From JACKBJ01 sp964549495 (GTDB lineage Bacteria; Chloroflexota; Anaerolineae; Epilineales; Epilineaceae): a stretch of DNA of 28,062 nt. This document shows positions 26,262 through 28,062 of this stretch, one piece after another. Each line of letters starts with the position of its first letter. Position 1 is the stretch's first letter. Below the pieces are notes generated by a model. The model did no database searches. It was not told the DNA's origin and worked only from the letters and a program-made list of their open reading frames with translations. The position numbers and the translations under genes are program-made. The stretch lies in contig CAZJWJ010000067.1 of the NCBI GenBank assembly GCA_964549495.1, positions 1 to 28,062 on the forward strand, written 5' to 3'.

Positions 26262-26281
<20 letters not shown>
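25076..26281 (+). CDS. aroC: chorismate synthase
   Basis: 401 aa, usual length ~360-400. Eliminates phosphate from EPSP to give chorismate, using reduced FMN. Signatures: TAGESHGPSLTAILEGMPAG at the start, ARRQKGFGSGGRMRIERD, RPGHADLSASIKYG, RASARETAARVAVGALC, KGVEIGPAF and the later MKPISTTLTPLDSVDL. Active-site His12 and the His of GHAD are present. Its last 20 bases overlap the aroK-aroB start, so translation is probably coupled. The chorismate made here feeds the isochorismate synthase in this window. Confidence 0.96.

Positions 26282-28062
<1,781 letters not shown>

Overview
The window is a high-GC (about two thirds G+C or more by eye) bacterial chromosome segment. Housekeeping genes predominate, with a few inserted or acquired pieces. 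It carries a menaquinone route (menH, menD, isochorismate synthase) and the second half of the shikimate pathway (aroA, aroE, aroC and a fused aroK-aroB). It also has several lipoprotein signal peptides and a di-haem cytochrome c peroxidase. This fits a menaquinone-respiring, probably diderm bacterium. Myxococcota/Bradymonadota-like or Chloroflexota-like lineages are possible, but the sequence alone does not settle it.

Layout. 1-139: a structured repeat (copy A). 234-2040: menH (-) divergent from an RluB-type pseudouridine synthase (+). 2086-3225: winged-helix AlkZ-superfamily protein. 3226-5203: accessory island with a decayed transposase and a small low-GC orphan gene. 5204-7492: menD and yhbY (-). 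7561-9670: a Phd/VapC toxin-antitoxin pair overlapping a thioredoxin-domain lipoprotein (-). 9794-14857: aroA followed by a heterodimeric ABC exporter, one tightly packed operon (-). 15005-16465: isochorismate synthase (+), convergent with and overlapping a formyltransferase-like gene (16458-17477, -). 17534-17700: a 167-bp near-perfect palindrome resembling a MITE. 17808-20836: metallo-beta-lactamase-fold hydrolase, nuclease/lamin-tail lipoprotein and MFS transporter with overlapping ends (+). 20913-21846: AbrB-like protein and an orphan lipoprotein (+). 21902-22046: copy B of the structured repeat, inverted relative to copy A. 22063-23980: cytochrome c peroxidase and FixH-like lipoproteins (-). 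24175-end: aroE-aroC-aroK/aroB operon (+), running into a poly-C contig-end artefact.

Together the aro genes make chorismate, and isochorismate synthase, MenD and MenH direct it toward menaquinone, the likely electron carrier of this organism. Three genes (rluB, aroA, menF) have a TAnnnT -10 hexamer ending 6-7 nt before the ATG, which predicts leaderless mRNAs.

The most unusual signal is the repeat pair at 1-139 and 21902-22046. The two copies are about 90% identical, yet their terminal stems differ by two paired, compensating substitutions. That suggests a conserved folded RNA or single-stranded DNA element rather than a passive repeat.
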